Source: Tolypothrix brevis GSE-NOS-MK-07-07A (lineage in GTDB: Bacteria > Cyanobacteriota > Cyanobacteriia > Cyanobacteriales > Nostocaceae). From it: 64,000 bases of DNA. Where the stretch lies: assembly GCA_019358985.1 (NCBI GenBank), contig JAHHIJ010000030.1, forward strand, positions 1 to 64,000. The letters run 5' to 3'. The position numbers were made by a program, and so were the translations under genes. The notes under the pieces were generated by a model, which ran no database searches, was not told where the DNA came from, and saw only the letters and a list, made by a program, of their open reading frames with translations. Positions 45,734 to 53,973 of the stretch are shown one piece after another; position 1 is the stretch's first letter, and every line of letters begins with the position of its first letter.

Positions 45734-47142
45734 TACAATCCCTCCAATAAAGCCGAGAAAGTCCCCATGTCTCCAGTCTCCCACGGTGCAGGTTTACGGA
45801 TTTGCTCCCACACTGGGCTGTAGAGAGCCTCATACAGTTCTCTTGCCATCTCTACCATCCCTGTATAACCAGCGTAAGGATGATGGCGTTCTTGGTTAAT
45901 ATCTAAGAAAGGAATCCGCGCTTTCAGAGCGGTGTATTGATTGCGACCACCCGCAATTAACATATCAGCTTTCGTGTCTTTAACTAGTTGCAACAGTTCT
46001 TTGGCGTTGCCCTTTTCCATCATGATGCCATCGCTACCGATCAACTTTCTGATTCGGGCTTTGTCCTCTTCCGTACTCTTTCTTGTACTGGTAGCAACAA
46101 CTTCGATTCCCAAGTCCTTCGCTGCGGAGATAATTGACCAACTCTTTACGCCTCCGGTATAAAGGACAACTCGTTTGCCTTTGAGTCGAGCGCGGTAAGG
46201 AGCTAGTGCTAAATCTAAAGCAGCGGTTTCTTCAGCAATTAGCTTTTCGGTACGTTGTTTTAAATCTTCATCCCCAAGCTTTTCGGCAATATTCCGCAGA
46301 CAGCGGTTCATGTCATCTACACCGTAAAATGACTCTTCAATGTAAGGAATGTCGTAGCGCTCTTCCATCTTTCTTGCCATGTTGAGCAGCGCTTTTGAGC
46401 AAATCATCACATTCAGTTTGGCACGGTGAGCGTGACAAACTTCGTCGTAGCGAGCATCACCAGTGATTTTCGACAAAACGCGGATGCCGAGTTTTTCAAA
46501 TAATTTCAGAACTGTCCACATTTCCCCGGCGATGTTGTACTCACCGATGATATTAATGTCAAATGGTGTGGTATACTCAGGTTCGCGAGTGCCAATAACG
46601 TATTCTAATAAAGCTTCACCGCCGAAGCGATTACCGAGATTTTTGCTACCAATGAAACCTGGGGAAACTACGGGGATAACAGGCGTTCCTATTTTCTCAC
46701 CCGCAGCTTTGCAAACAGCATCGATATCATCGCCAGTTAAAGCGGGGACACAAGTAGTGTAGACAAATATCGCCGCCGGGTTGTAGCGTTGGTGCAATTC
46801 CAAAATGGCTTTGTAGAGCTTCTTTTCGCCACCGAAGATAACATCATTTTCGTTTAAATCGGTGGTGAAACCCATTTTGTAAAGCTGAGGACCCGAAGAT
46901 AGACTACCACGACTTCCCCAAGAATTACCAGCGCAGGCGATCGGACCGTGGACTAAATGAGCAGCATCAGTAATTGGCACTAGGGCAATCATTGCACCAT
47001 CAAAAGCGCATCCCCCTTGAGCAGCTCCTGGTTGTGCTTGTTGCGTGCAAGATTTATTTTTCTTTTCTCCATGTTTTTGGCTATTATGTTCGCATCCCGT
47101 TTCACTGAGCAGCTCGTTAATTTTGCCTTGGGTAATTTTCAT
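45733..47142 (-). CDS. nifE: FeMo-cofactor scaffold subunit NifE
   Basis: This 469-residue homologue of NifD has [33 protein letters not shown] (near residues 43-75) and [16 protein letters not shown], with the cluster-ligand Cys residues. It is complete and uninterrupted here. It lies downstream of the Mo_nitro_C gene and partners with NifN. Confidence 0.96.
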   Translation of the reverse strand: MKITQGKINELLSETGCEHNSQKHGEKKNKSCTQQAQPGAAQGGCAFDGAMIALVPITDAAHLVHGPIACAGNSWGSRGSLSSGPQLYKMGFTTDLNENDVIFGGEKKLYKAILELHQRYNPAAIFVYTTCVPALTGDDIDAVCKAAGEKIGTPVIPVVSPGFIGSKNLGNRFGGEALLEYVIGTREPEYTTPFDINIIGEYNIAGEMWTVLKLFEKLGIRVLSKITGDARYDEVCHAHRAKLNVMICSKALLNMARKMEERYDIPYIEESFYGVDDMNRCLRNIAEKLGDEDLKQRTEKLIAEETAALDLALAPYRARLKGKRVVLYTGGVKSWSIISAAKDLGIEVVATSTRKSTEEDKARIRKLIGSDGIMMEKGNAKELLQLVKDTKADMLIAGGRNQYTALKARIPFLDINQERHHPYAGYTGMVEMARELYEALYSPVWEQIRKPAPWETGDMGTFSALLEGL

Positions 47143-47251
47143 TTCATTCCTCGCGCTGGATGGAAGTTGTGAGTAGTTGGTTGTTAGTTGTTAGTTGTTG
47201 GTTGTTGGGTGTTAGTTGTTATTTCTCAAAAACAACTAACTCTTAACTTCC

Positions 47252-47280
47252 GTACAGACGTTCCGCCGGAACGTCTCTTC
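47252..47280. repeat. dispersed 29-bp palindrome, family I
   Basis: Arms GTACAGACGT and ACGTCTCTTC flank the core TCCGCCGGA, 6 bases past the stop of the Mo_nitro_C gene and ahead of nifE. Another STRR-like stretch (TAGTTGT repeats) is next to it at about 47170-47220. Confidence 0.8.
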
Positions 47281-47285
47281 AACTA

Positions 47286-47627
47286 TTAACAAATATATTT
47301 TGTGACATCTTCGCCACAAACATCAGTAAGATAAGATAAGGCACGGAAACGCAATCCGATAAACTCATCGTATAAGGGATTCAGTTTACACAGTGGGGGG
47401 ATGTGTAAAGTTCGTCCAAATAAGTTAAGACTTCGCTCAAACGGGCAACCGCAAGGAATGATTTGGCAGATTAGATGAGCGATACGAGCATTTTTAACTT
47501 GGACGTTATCCACCAGTCGGCGCAAAGGATATAAAATATCAAATGAGCCGGGTTTTTTATAGCTGGGTGGACGTAAACTAGGGTGTGGATGGGTATGTTC
47601 GTGAGCAGGAGTTATAGATTTCATCAT
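47286..47627 (-). CDS. Mo-dependent nitrogenase C-terminal domain protein
   Basis: This 113-residue protein has a His/Pro-rich start (HEHTHPHPSLRPPSYKK) followed by a Cys-containing domain (VKNARIAHLICQIIPCGCPFERSLNLFGRTLHIPPLCKLNPLYDEFIGLRFRALSYL). It matches the Mo_nitro_C family that sits between nifK and nifE in Nostoc-type clusters. Function is unknown. Confidence 0.88.
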   Translation of the reverse strand: MMKSITPAHEHTHPHPSLRPPSYKKPGSFDILYPLRRLVDNVQVKNARIAHLICQIIPCGCPFERSLNLFGRTLHIPPLCKLNPLYDEFIGLRFRALSYLTDVCGEDVTKYIC

Positions 47628-47802
47628 AGAAACCTCAAGAAACAGTTAAAAGGAAAAAGGAAAAGTAGAGATTGGGTAATGGGGGTTGTTAGTTGGAGCG
47701 TTGTTGGTTGGAAAACAATATTAATAACCAACTACTAACCACTACCCACTACCCAGTTACCTTACTCCTTTTCCTTTTTTTGGCACGCGAAGAATGAAAT
47801 TT

Positions 47803-48062
47803 CTAACGAATTAAGTCGTAAGAAATATCAGTTTTAGAAGGAATGTTGGTGTTTTGATCGATGTCCTCGAACACGGTGTTAACAACCCAACTGAGCAAGT
47901 TGATCACACCTTGATAACCGACGGTGGCGTAACGGTGCATGTGGTGACGATCCATAATTGGATAGCCGATGCGAACCAGGGGAACTTTGCAATCGCGCCA
48001 CAGGTACTTACCATAGGAGTTACCGATGAGCAAGTCTACGGGTTCGGTGAACAGCAAAGAAC
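47803..48062 (-). CDS. nifK: nifK, 3' exon-like part downstream of the element
   Basis: The frame encodes the last 84 residues of the MoFe protein beta subunit: LLFTEPVDLLIGNSYGKYLWRD (after the junction), then GYPIMDRHHMHRYATVGYQG and the C-terminal SYDLIR. There is no native start; it begins at the GTTC junction (48059-48062). Joined to the 5' part (52248-53527) it gives a full NifK of about 511 residues. It is expressed only after the intervening DNA is removed. Confidence 0.93.
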
Positions 48063-48113
48063 CAATGCGCTCACTATCAGGTAATATTTATATATTGCTG
48101 TGAGGTGCGGTAT

Positions 48114-49682
48114 ATGGAAGTTTGGGCTTATGCGAGGGTATCGACTGACGAACAAGCGGAGGATGAAGGAGCGTTAATTAAACAGATGCGTCGTTTGCGG
48201 AGTGCTGGAGCCACGAAAATATATTACGATGTCGAGAGTCGTACTAGCGATAAGCGCAAAGGTCTTTTGCAATTAATTGAGGATGTGGATGCGATACCTC
48301 CGGTAAGCTCTGCGATCGCATTTGGTAAAGTCTCAAAGTTGTTATTTATCCGCATCGACCGTTTAACATCGTCATCAATCATGTTTTATCGATTGATGGA
48401 TGCATTAAAGAAAAAGGGTATCCAACCGACAGCAATTGATGAGCCATTTGAGATGTCAAGTATTGGTGGAGAACTAACAATTGATGTGCGGTTAGCAGCA
48501 GCAAAATATGAGGTGAAAATGTTAGCGATGCGTGTAAAAAAGGAACGCGAAACTCGCAAGACGAATAAAAAGCCCCACTGGAACGCGCCATTAGGATACA
48601 TAACAGATGGACAGAAGTACGTCAAAGATAACCGTCCCTGCGTTTGCTTAATTGCGAATAAGTCAGAAATGAATGTTTCCCAATTGGCGCGATTTGTGTT
48701 TGATATTTTTTTTAGTGTGGGTACAGTGTCAGAGACTGCCAGACAATTGCATGATATTTTTGGGATTCAGGCTCAGGCAGTTTCCAAATCAAAAAATAAC
48801 CGAAATAATGTACTTGGGGAAATAGAAGAAATAGCGATTGAAAATATTAATAAAACTCGTGGTTCTGGACTAAATCTGCGTTATCCGCACACGGGATTGA
48901 AATGGTCAATTTCTGGCTTGCGATCGCAGCTAGTAAATCCCATCTATGCAGGGGGAACAGCATATGATACAGTGCATTATAGTGGCGGGCATCGCAAGCC
49001 CTTTGATGAGTGGCAAGTTGCCTGGGAAACTCACGATGAAATTATTATTACCCGTGAGGAACACGAGCGGGTAAAAACGATGATTCGCGAAAATCGCAAT
49101 AATCGCTGGGCAAATGAACAAAAATATACCAACGTATTTGCTAACATAGTTAAATGCGCTCATTGTGGGGCTGCTTACAGTCGTCAATCGAAAAAATTGG
49201 TAAAACGTACCGGATTAATTCGTCATCACTACCAATGCAGTTTTTACCGCACTGGAGCTTGCGACAACAAGCGGATGATTTCTAATGATGAACTAGAAAA
49301 GCAAGTTATCGAATGGTTGATACGGGAAGCTGAAAGGTTAGCAGCATCTTTTGAGCAAGAAGTTCAAGTGACAGAAGAACCCCCAGAAGTTAAAACTCTG
49401 CGAGCATCTTTGAATATCCTGGATGGTTTACCATCAAATCCAGCGATTGAAAAAGCTAAAGAAGACATTTTGAACCAGATTGCGGATGCGATCGCTACCA
49501 CAAACGAAACTTCCAAGCAATACCTAATTGCCAAAGAACGGATTGTTTTGGCATTTTCAAACCAGAGGTATTGGCAAAGTTTAGAATCGCAAGATAAACA
49601 AGCTTTACTTAAAGGGTGTATAAGAAAAATAACGGTAGATGGCAACAAAGTCATTGAGGTAAAATTACTGCATTTATATTAG
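48114..49682 (+). CDS. xisF-like: XisF-like large serine recombinase
   Basis: The start at 48114 (MEVWAYARVSTDEQAED) is chosen for its distance to TGAGG and for the family; a GTG 9 bases upstream is also possible. The 522-residue protein has the N-terminal resolvase domain with catalytic Ser10 in ARVST. Next come a recombinase domain (about 160-290) and a zinc ribbon (CAHCG, then CSFYRTGAC, near 340-375). A C-terminal coiled part follows. It resembles XisF, which excises the fdxN element in Anabaena. It lies 52 bases inside the element edge and should catalyse nifK excision. XisH/XisI-type accessory genes are not seen. Confidence 0.92.
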   Translation: MEVWAYARVSTDEQAEDEGALIKQMRRLRSAGATKIYYDVESRTSDKRKGLLQLIEDVDAIPPVSSAIAFGKVSKLLFIRIDRLTSSSIMFYRLMDALKKKGIQPTAIDEPFEMSSIGGELTIDVRLAAAKYEVKMLAMRVKKERETRKTNKKPHWNAPLGYITDGQKYVKDNRPCVCLIANKSEMNVSQLARFVFDIFFSVGTVSETARQLHDIFGIQAQAVSKSKNNRNNVLGEIEEIAIENINKTRGSGLNLRYPHTGLKWSISGLRSQLVNPIYAGGTAYDTVHYSGGHRKPFDEWQVAWETHDEIIITREEHERVKTMIRENRNNRWANEQKYTNVFANIVKCAHCGAAYSRQSKKLVKRTGLIRHHYQCSFYRTGACDNKRMISNDELEKQVIEWLIREAERLAASFEQEVQVTEEPPEVKTLRASLNILDGLPSNPAIEKAKEDILNQIADAIATTNETSKQYLIAKERIVLAFSNQRYWQSLESQDKQALLKGCIRKITVDGNKVIEVKLLHLY

Positions 49683-49724
49683 GCATAGAAAGTATAAATT
49701 AATTATGCGTTGCCCGAAACCCTT

Positions 49725-49753
49725 GTAGAGACGTAGCAATGCTACGTCTCTTT
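49725..49753. repeat. dispersed palindrome, family II, inside the nifK element
   Basis: Arms GTAGAGACGT and ACGTCTC surround AGCAATGCT; the right arm is shortened. It lies just after the recombinase gene. A second copy (52163-52191) is near the other end of the same element. Confidence 0.75.
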
Positions 49754-49772
49754 TCTGGAGAAGTCTATTTGC

Positions 49773-49916
49773 TTAGGCAGCTTTGGACTTGCGGGGTTTA
49801 GGTTTGTCATGTTTTTGCTGTTGTATCGGATCTTGTTGTTTTTGTAGCAGTGCCTCGCGTTTTTCAAACTCAATTACAGTACGAGCAACTAATTCTGCTA
49901 GGGTTTCACGTTTCAT
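49773..49916 (-). CDS. 47-residue basic helical ORF in the nifK element
   Basis: On the minus strand ATG at 49916 opens a frame of 47 codons ending at 49773. It reads MKRETLAELVARTVIEFEKREALL, then QQQKHDKPKPRKSKAA. The protein would be a charged helix with a basic Pro/Lys tail. It is opposite the recombinase gene and close to it. It is too short for routine calling. It could be a helper of excision, but there is no homology known to me. Confidence 0.45.
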   Translation of the reverse strand: MKRETLAELVARTVIEFEKREALLQKQQDPIQQQKHDKPKPRKSKAA

Positions 49917-50143
49917 AGTTGATGTTTATCGCTTCTTTGACGATAACTGCGATGTCAAAAACTTCTGTTAGCTATGAGCTTTTTAGATTGCTACATAATA
50001 TTTAGCGTGACTTTGTGTTAAAATGAAAGTGTATTTAATACATTCAAAAAGTTGTCCTGCGTGCAGAAAGCGTTTAAAATCACACAAATTCCTACACACA
50101 ATCAACAAGTCTTAACCAAAAATAGAAATTGAAGCTAAAAATA

Positions 50144-50689
50144 ATGAAAGACGATTTGGAAAAAATGTTAAAACACAATCATATAGATTGGTCTAATCTT
50201 AGTTATTTACAAAGAATTATCTTGATAACTGATGGAACCTTGACAGACATATTAGAAGCGTATTTATTAGAAGATATTCAAGTCATAAAAATATCAGAGA
50301 AAGTAGAAGTTACTAGCAAAGATATTCCGATATTAGAGTTAGAAGCAGGAAGCGAAGTCATTGAGAGAAAAATATTTTTACAAGGAAAAAATAGTAGTAA
50401 AAATTTTCTTTATGCAGAATCAAAAATTGTTCTTGGAAGACTAGATGAAGATTTAAAAAATGGTTTATTAAAATCTCAAATACCGATAGGTCATCTTTGG
50501 TCACAATTCCGATTGGAAACTTTTAAAGAGATTATTGAATCGGGCAAAGAACCAGTTAATGAACTGTCTGCTTATTTTATAGATACGGAACCAAAAGACC
50601 AATTACTTTTTCGTACTTACCGCGTTTTTTCTAATCGAAAACCTATCATGATGATTACAGAAAAATTTCCCCAAAGCTACTTCATGTGA
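50144..50689 (+). CDS. chorismate lyase-like (DUF98) protein, cargo of the nifK element
   Basis: The ATG at 50144 (MKDDLEKMLKHN) is the likely start; a TTG 15 bases upstream is less likely. The 181-residue protein has the family pattern LSYLQRIILITDGTLTDILEAYL, GSEVIERKIFLQG, YAESKIVLGRLDEDLKNGLLKS and IGHLW. Members convert chorismate to 4-hydroxybenzoate and pyruvate or act as related enzymes. A metabolic gene is unexpected in an excision element. Low GC compared with nif genes suggests foreign origin. Confidence 0.8.
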   Translation: MKDDLEKMLKHNHIDWSNLSYLQRIILITDGTLTDILEAYLLEDIQVIKISEKVEVTSKDIPILELEAGSEVIERKIFLQGKNSSKNFLYAESKIVLGRLDEDLKNGLLKSQIPIGHLWSQFRLETFKEIIESGKEPVNELSAYFIDTEPKDQLLFRTYRVFSNRKPIMMITEKFPQSYFM

Positions 50690-51067
50690 AATTTTCATTC
50701 CTTAGTCAATCAAAAAGCTTGGATATAAGTGCCCGCTAATTTGTTTTTTGGACTAATTTTAAATAGTTTAATTGTAATTTTGTTGTTTTCTAAATTAGAG
50801 ATGAATGAATACGTGGCAAAATTGATAGCAATTATTTGTGTTCCCCTCTGGAATTTTTCGCTTAACTGGAAGCTAAACTAGCAAATAACGGAGACATAAG
50901 TATATTTGATAAATAATATTTAGATTAACAGATATTCTTATAATAAAAGACTCCGGATACGGATTTTTGAAATGTCGATATCATATATGTACGCCTTAAT
51001 TAATAGAGGCGAATTTATCCACCATAATCTGCTACATTTCAACCGATCACAAATTGAGTACAAGACA
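50690..51067. other. AT-rich gap inside the nifK element
   Basis: No gene is seen in these 378 bases, apart from a possible N-terminal extension of the next gene that starts at 50972. Confidence 0.5.
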
Positions 51068-51934
51068 ATGACTACCTCTGAAATAACTACTGTTGAACAC
51101 AAAAACCAGAGAGGAAATTCCTCTTTGGGAGAAAACTCATCCTCTTCGTCAGGTCAAAAAATCTTATTTACCTTGAAGGCGCTTGAGTATTTATTACTGG
51201 CTGCTATTATCAGTTCTGGGATAATTATTATTATGTTACCAGATAATAAAAAGGCTGTAATTGGTGGAGCAGTTTCTCTGACTATTTCGATTTTTTTGTT
51301 ACTCATCAACAAACAAGCATTTGAAGAGTCTAAGAATGCGGCTAACCAATATGGTATTATCCAAAAAGCTGAAATATATACTTCTCTGTTGAGTAATAAC
51401 AATTCCTTGGAGAAAAATACGTTCATTCCAGCAAGAGCAAAAGCTTTACAGTATTGCCAAGATATGATTTACGATTATAAAAAAACTCGCAATCTATCGA
51501 GAAACCTTTACTATGTTTTGCAAATTGCAACTGTTATTTTATCAGGAGTCACACCAATTTTAGTTTTGGTAGACAAATTGGAAGCGGGACAAGCTTGGCT
51601 GAAGTGGCTCCCCGTAATCTGTCCGGCTATTGCTTCTATAGTTGCGAGTATAGTTACCTCTTTTCCTTTTCAGAAGAATTCGCTTGCTGCTAACACAGCC
51701 ATTGAATTGTTAGAGGCTGAACAAGAGAAGTTTATATTAGGAGTAACTCCGTCTTACCGTTGCTATGATGTGTCTGACGAAACTGAACGACAACAGAAGG
51801 CAAGTCAGGCAATAGAACAGTTTATTGTTCAAGTGAATAACATTCATCTCCAGCAACTGCAACCAACGGAAGAGAAGCAGTCACAGAAGACAGAATCATC
51901 TGCATCTAACGAGTCTAAATCTGAGCAAAGTTAA
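51068..51934 (+). CDS. DUF4231-type membrane protein, cargo of the nifK element
   Basis: The start at 51068 (MTTSEITTVEHKNQRG) is preferred; the frame is open from 50972. The 288-residue protein has two close hydrophobic pairs: LEYLLLAAIISSGIIIIMLP with KAVIGGAVSLTISIFLLLIN, and YVLQIATVILSGVTPILVLV with LPVICPAIASIVASIVTSFPF. The middle has YCQDMIYDYKKTRNLSR. This two-by-two membrane helix pattern is that of DUF4231/SLATT-type proteins, some of which are effectors in conflict systems. Function is not established. Confidence 0.7.
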   Translation: MTTSEITTVEHKNQRGNSSLGENSSSSSGQKILFTLKALEYLLLAAIISSGIIIIMLPDNKKAVIGGAVSLTISIFLLLINKQAFEESKNAANQYGIIQKAEIYTSLLSNNNSLEKNTFIPARAKALQYCQDMIYDYKKTRNLSRNLYYVLQIATVILSGVTPILVLVDKLEAGQAWLKWLPVICPAIASIVASIVTSFPFQKNSLAANTAIELLEAEQEKFILGVTPSYRCYDVSDETERQQKASQAIEQFIVQVNNIHLQQLQPTEEKQSQKTESSASNESKSEQS

Positions 51935-52162
51935 CACTTTGCCCTTGGTCAGATTTCCGACAACTTGTGCGAATATACAAGAGCAATTAGACATATAGGA
52001 TTCCTATTTGATTTTTGAACAAACACGTAGGGTGTGTTAGCGGCGAGAGTACGGCACTTTTTCTAGGGGGAGGAGTGCGTTACGACGTTCTGTCTAACGC
52101 ACCCTACAATACTTAAATTTTTTCATAAATCAAACCGGATTCCTATAGGAGTGAAAATGAAT

Positions 52163-52191
52163 GTAGAGACGTAGCAGTGCTACGTCTCTTT
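52163..52191. repeat. dispersed palindrome, family II, inside the nifK element
   Basis: Arms GTAGAGACGT and ACGTCTCTT flank AGCAGTGCT, 57 bases from the junction with nifK. A further inverted repeat (TAGGGTGTGTTAG with CTAACGCACCCTA, about 52028-52108) lies just before it. Confidence 0.8.
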
Positions 52192-52247
52192 CTTGGTGAA
52201 AATGGACGTTTTCTACATTTATTTAACCTGATAGCAAACACATGCCT

Positions 52248-53527
52248 GAACGCATGTGCCACAAATCTTTACCAGCCCACAGAGTAGCACTATTACCGTT
52301 AGCGTAAGAAGCTAGCAACTCTTTGAGTTCTTTATCAAAGATTTCATTGCTGTTGTGGACAAGGATATGCACGGGTTCAGCACCCATTTCCAGCATGAAG
52401 CCGACTACGCTGTAAACTAAATCTGGATCGCCGTAGATAGCGAAGCGCTTGCCGTGTAACCATGAATGGGAGTCAGTCATCGCATCAACTGCGCGACCAC
52501 GTTCGATTTCTAGTTCTTTGGGAATCGCTTTACCAGTTAGTTCGCTGAGTTTCATCAAAAACTCATCAGTACCTTTGATACCCCAAGGACGAGAAACAAC
52601 AGTTGGTTGCTTCCACTCTTTCTCAATGTATTCGCGGGTTTTGGCGGTAGAGTGGGCTTGCAGGGCGATTGTAGCTTTACCATTAATTGAGTCTGCTGCA
52701 TCTTCCAGCTTTGTACCACCTGGGTACATATCAAATTCACCTGTGTTGGGTGAATCCAGATAATCGCTGTTATCTGCTAAGATGGTGTAATCGATGCCCA
52801 TCATTTCGCAAATCCGCTTGATTTCCCGGTTGTTACCAACGTAGGTATCAAAGCCAGGAATAAAGTTGATTTTGCCATTGCTGGTTTCTTTCTTATGACC
52901 TGCGGTCAAGTTAGAAAGAATACCCTTCATCATGTTGTCGTAGCCAGTGATGTGGGAACCAACAAAGCTAGGAGTGTGAGCGTAAGGTACTGGAAATTCT
53001 TGAGGAACTGAACCAGAACTCTTAGAGGTGTTGATGAAAGCTTGCAAGTCATCACCGATAACTTCTGCCATACAGGTGGTGCAGACAGCGATCATCTTTG
53101 GCTTGTAGAGTTGGTAGGAGTTTGCCAAGCCATCAATCATGTTTTGCAGACCACCAAACACCGCTGCGTCTTCAGTCATTGAAGAACTGACGCCAGAAAA
53201 CGGCTCTTTGTAGTGACGGGTTAAGTGGGTGCGGAAGTAAGCTACGCAACCTTGAGAACCTTGGACAAAAGGTAGAGTGCCTTCAAAACCAACAGCAGCA
53301 AAGATTGCGCCCAATGGTTGGCAACCTTTAGCGGGGTTGACGGTTAATGCTTCACGGGCGAAGTTCTTTTCACGGTAGTCCCAACCCTTCGTCCATTCTG
53401 CAACACGCGCAACTTCTTCGGCGCTGTGTCCGTTTTCAAATTGCTTTTTGTTTTCAAATAACTGTTGGTATTCCGGTTGGTGGAATAGTTCGACGTGATC
53501 TTGAATATTTTCCGGATTCTGAGGCAT
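52248..53527 (-). CDS. nifK: nifK, 5' part upstream of the element
   Basis: The part encodes residues 1-427 of the MoFe protein beta subunit. The P-cluster Cys are in KGCQPLGA (near residue 69), GSQGCVAYF (near 94) and CTTCMAEVIGDD (near 152). At the junction after WHMRS the frame runs on 7 codons into the element (GMCLLSG) and stops at 52223. Without excision a shortened protein lacking the last 84 residues would be made. It starts 177 bases after the nifD stop. Confidence 0.95.
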
Positions 53528-53704
53528 TTCTAGTTCTCCAAGCTGCTGTAGTCGTTACGTGTGGGGAGGGATGGAAAGGGGGAATATGATTCAAAAGTCA
53601 GAATGCAAAATTCAGAACTTCTGAATTTTGAATTTTGATTTTTGTATTCCCGACTTTCTCCTGGGGTTTTAGCCCCAGGCTATCCCTTTTTTTGCAATTT
53701 TTGT

Positions 53705-53855
53705 TTAGGCGATCGCCTTAGCTGCTGTTTTAGCTTCTGCTTTTTTGCTCCAAGGAGCGCCAATTAATCCCCAGGTTGGGCTGTTCAATGCTAGATCCAT
53801 GTCGCGAGCGAAGATAGCGAAGCCATCATAACCGTGATAAGGACCGGAGTAATCC
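53705..53855 (-). CDS. nifD: nifD, 3' part next to the nifD element
   Basis: The frame from the 11-bp site to the stop at 53705 reads [35 protein letters not shown] and a Lys/Ala-rich tail. This is the C-terminus of the MoFe protein alpha subunit. The 5' part of nifD is not in the window. It is joined only after excision of the element. Confidence 0.95.
53845..53855 (-). other. nifD element attachment site (GGATTACTCCG)
   Basis: GGATTACTCCG on the minus strand is the exact 11-bp direct repeat known from the nifD element of Anabaena PCC 7120. The NifD reading frame ends in foreign DNA directly after it. The partner repeat must lie beyond position 64000; I did not find one in the window. Confidence 0.93.
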
Positions 53856-53973
53856 TTTTTATGATTTAATGGCTAAAAATAGCCTAATGTTTACAGTAAG
53901 CAGTGTGAGTTTTAAGCATTGTTCGCTGATAACACATTTATTTTTAGGCTAAATATAGGCTAAAAACACAGAG

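Larger units (their letters stand above)
48059..52251. mobile_element. nifK interruption element, about 4.19 kb, XisF type
   Basis: nifK is split between codons 426 and 428. Both junctions carry GAAC on the plus strand (48059-48062 and 52248-52251). Exchange there gives ATG CGT TCT TTG CTG TTC (M-R-S-L-L-F), the expected NifK sequence. Next to each junction, inside the element, is CTATCAGGT in inverted orientation (48074-48082, and as ACCTGATAG at 52226-52234), a probable recombinase site. Inside are a large serine recombinase, a small minus-strand ORF, a chorismate lyase-like gene and a DUF4231-type gene. Interruption elements in nitrogenase genes are known; this one's exact sites are inferred here. 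Confidence 0.9.

Noticed and set aside
45375-45899. Plus-strand ORF opposite nifE/nifN
   Set aside because: Antisense shadow of strongly conserved nif genes.
52223-52247. Native C-terminus of NifK (GMCLLSG)
   Set aside because: These codons lie inside the inserted element and do not match NifK, whose real end is at 47803-48060.
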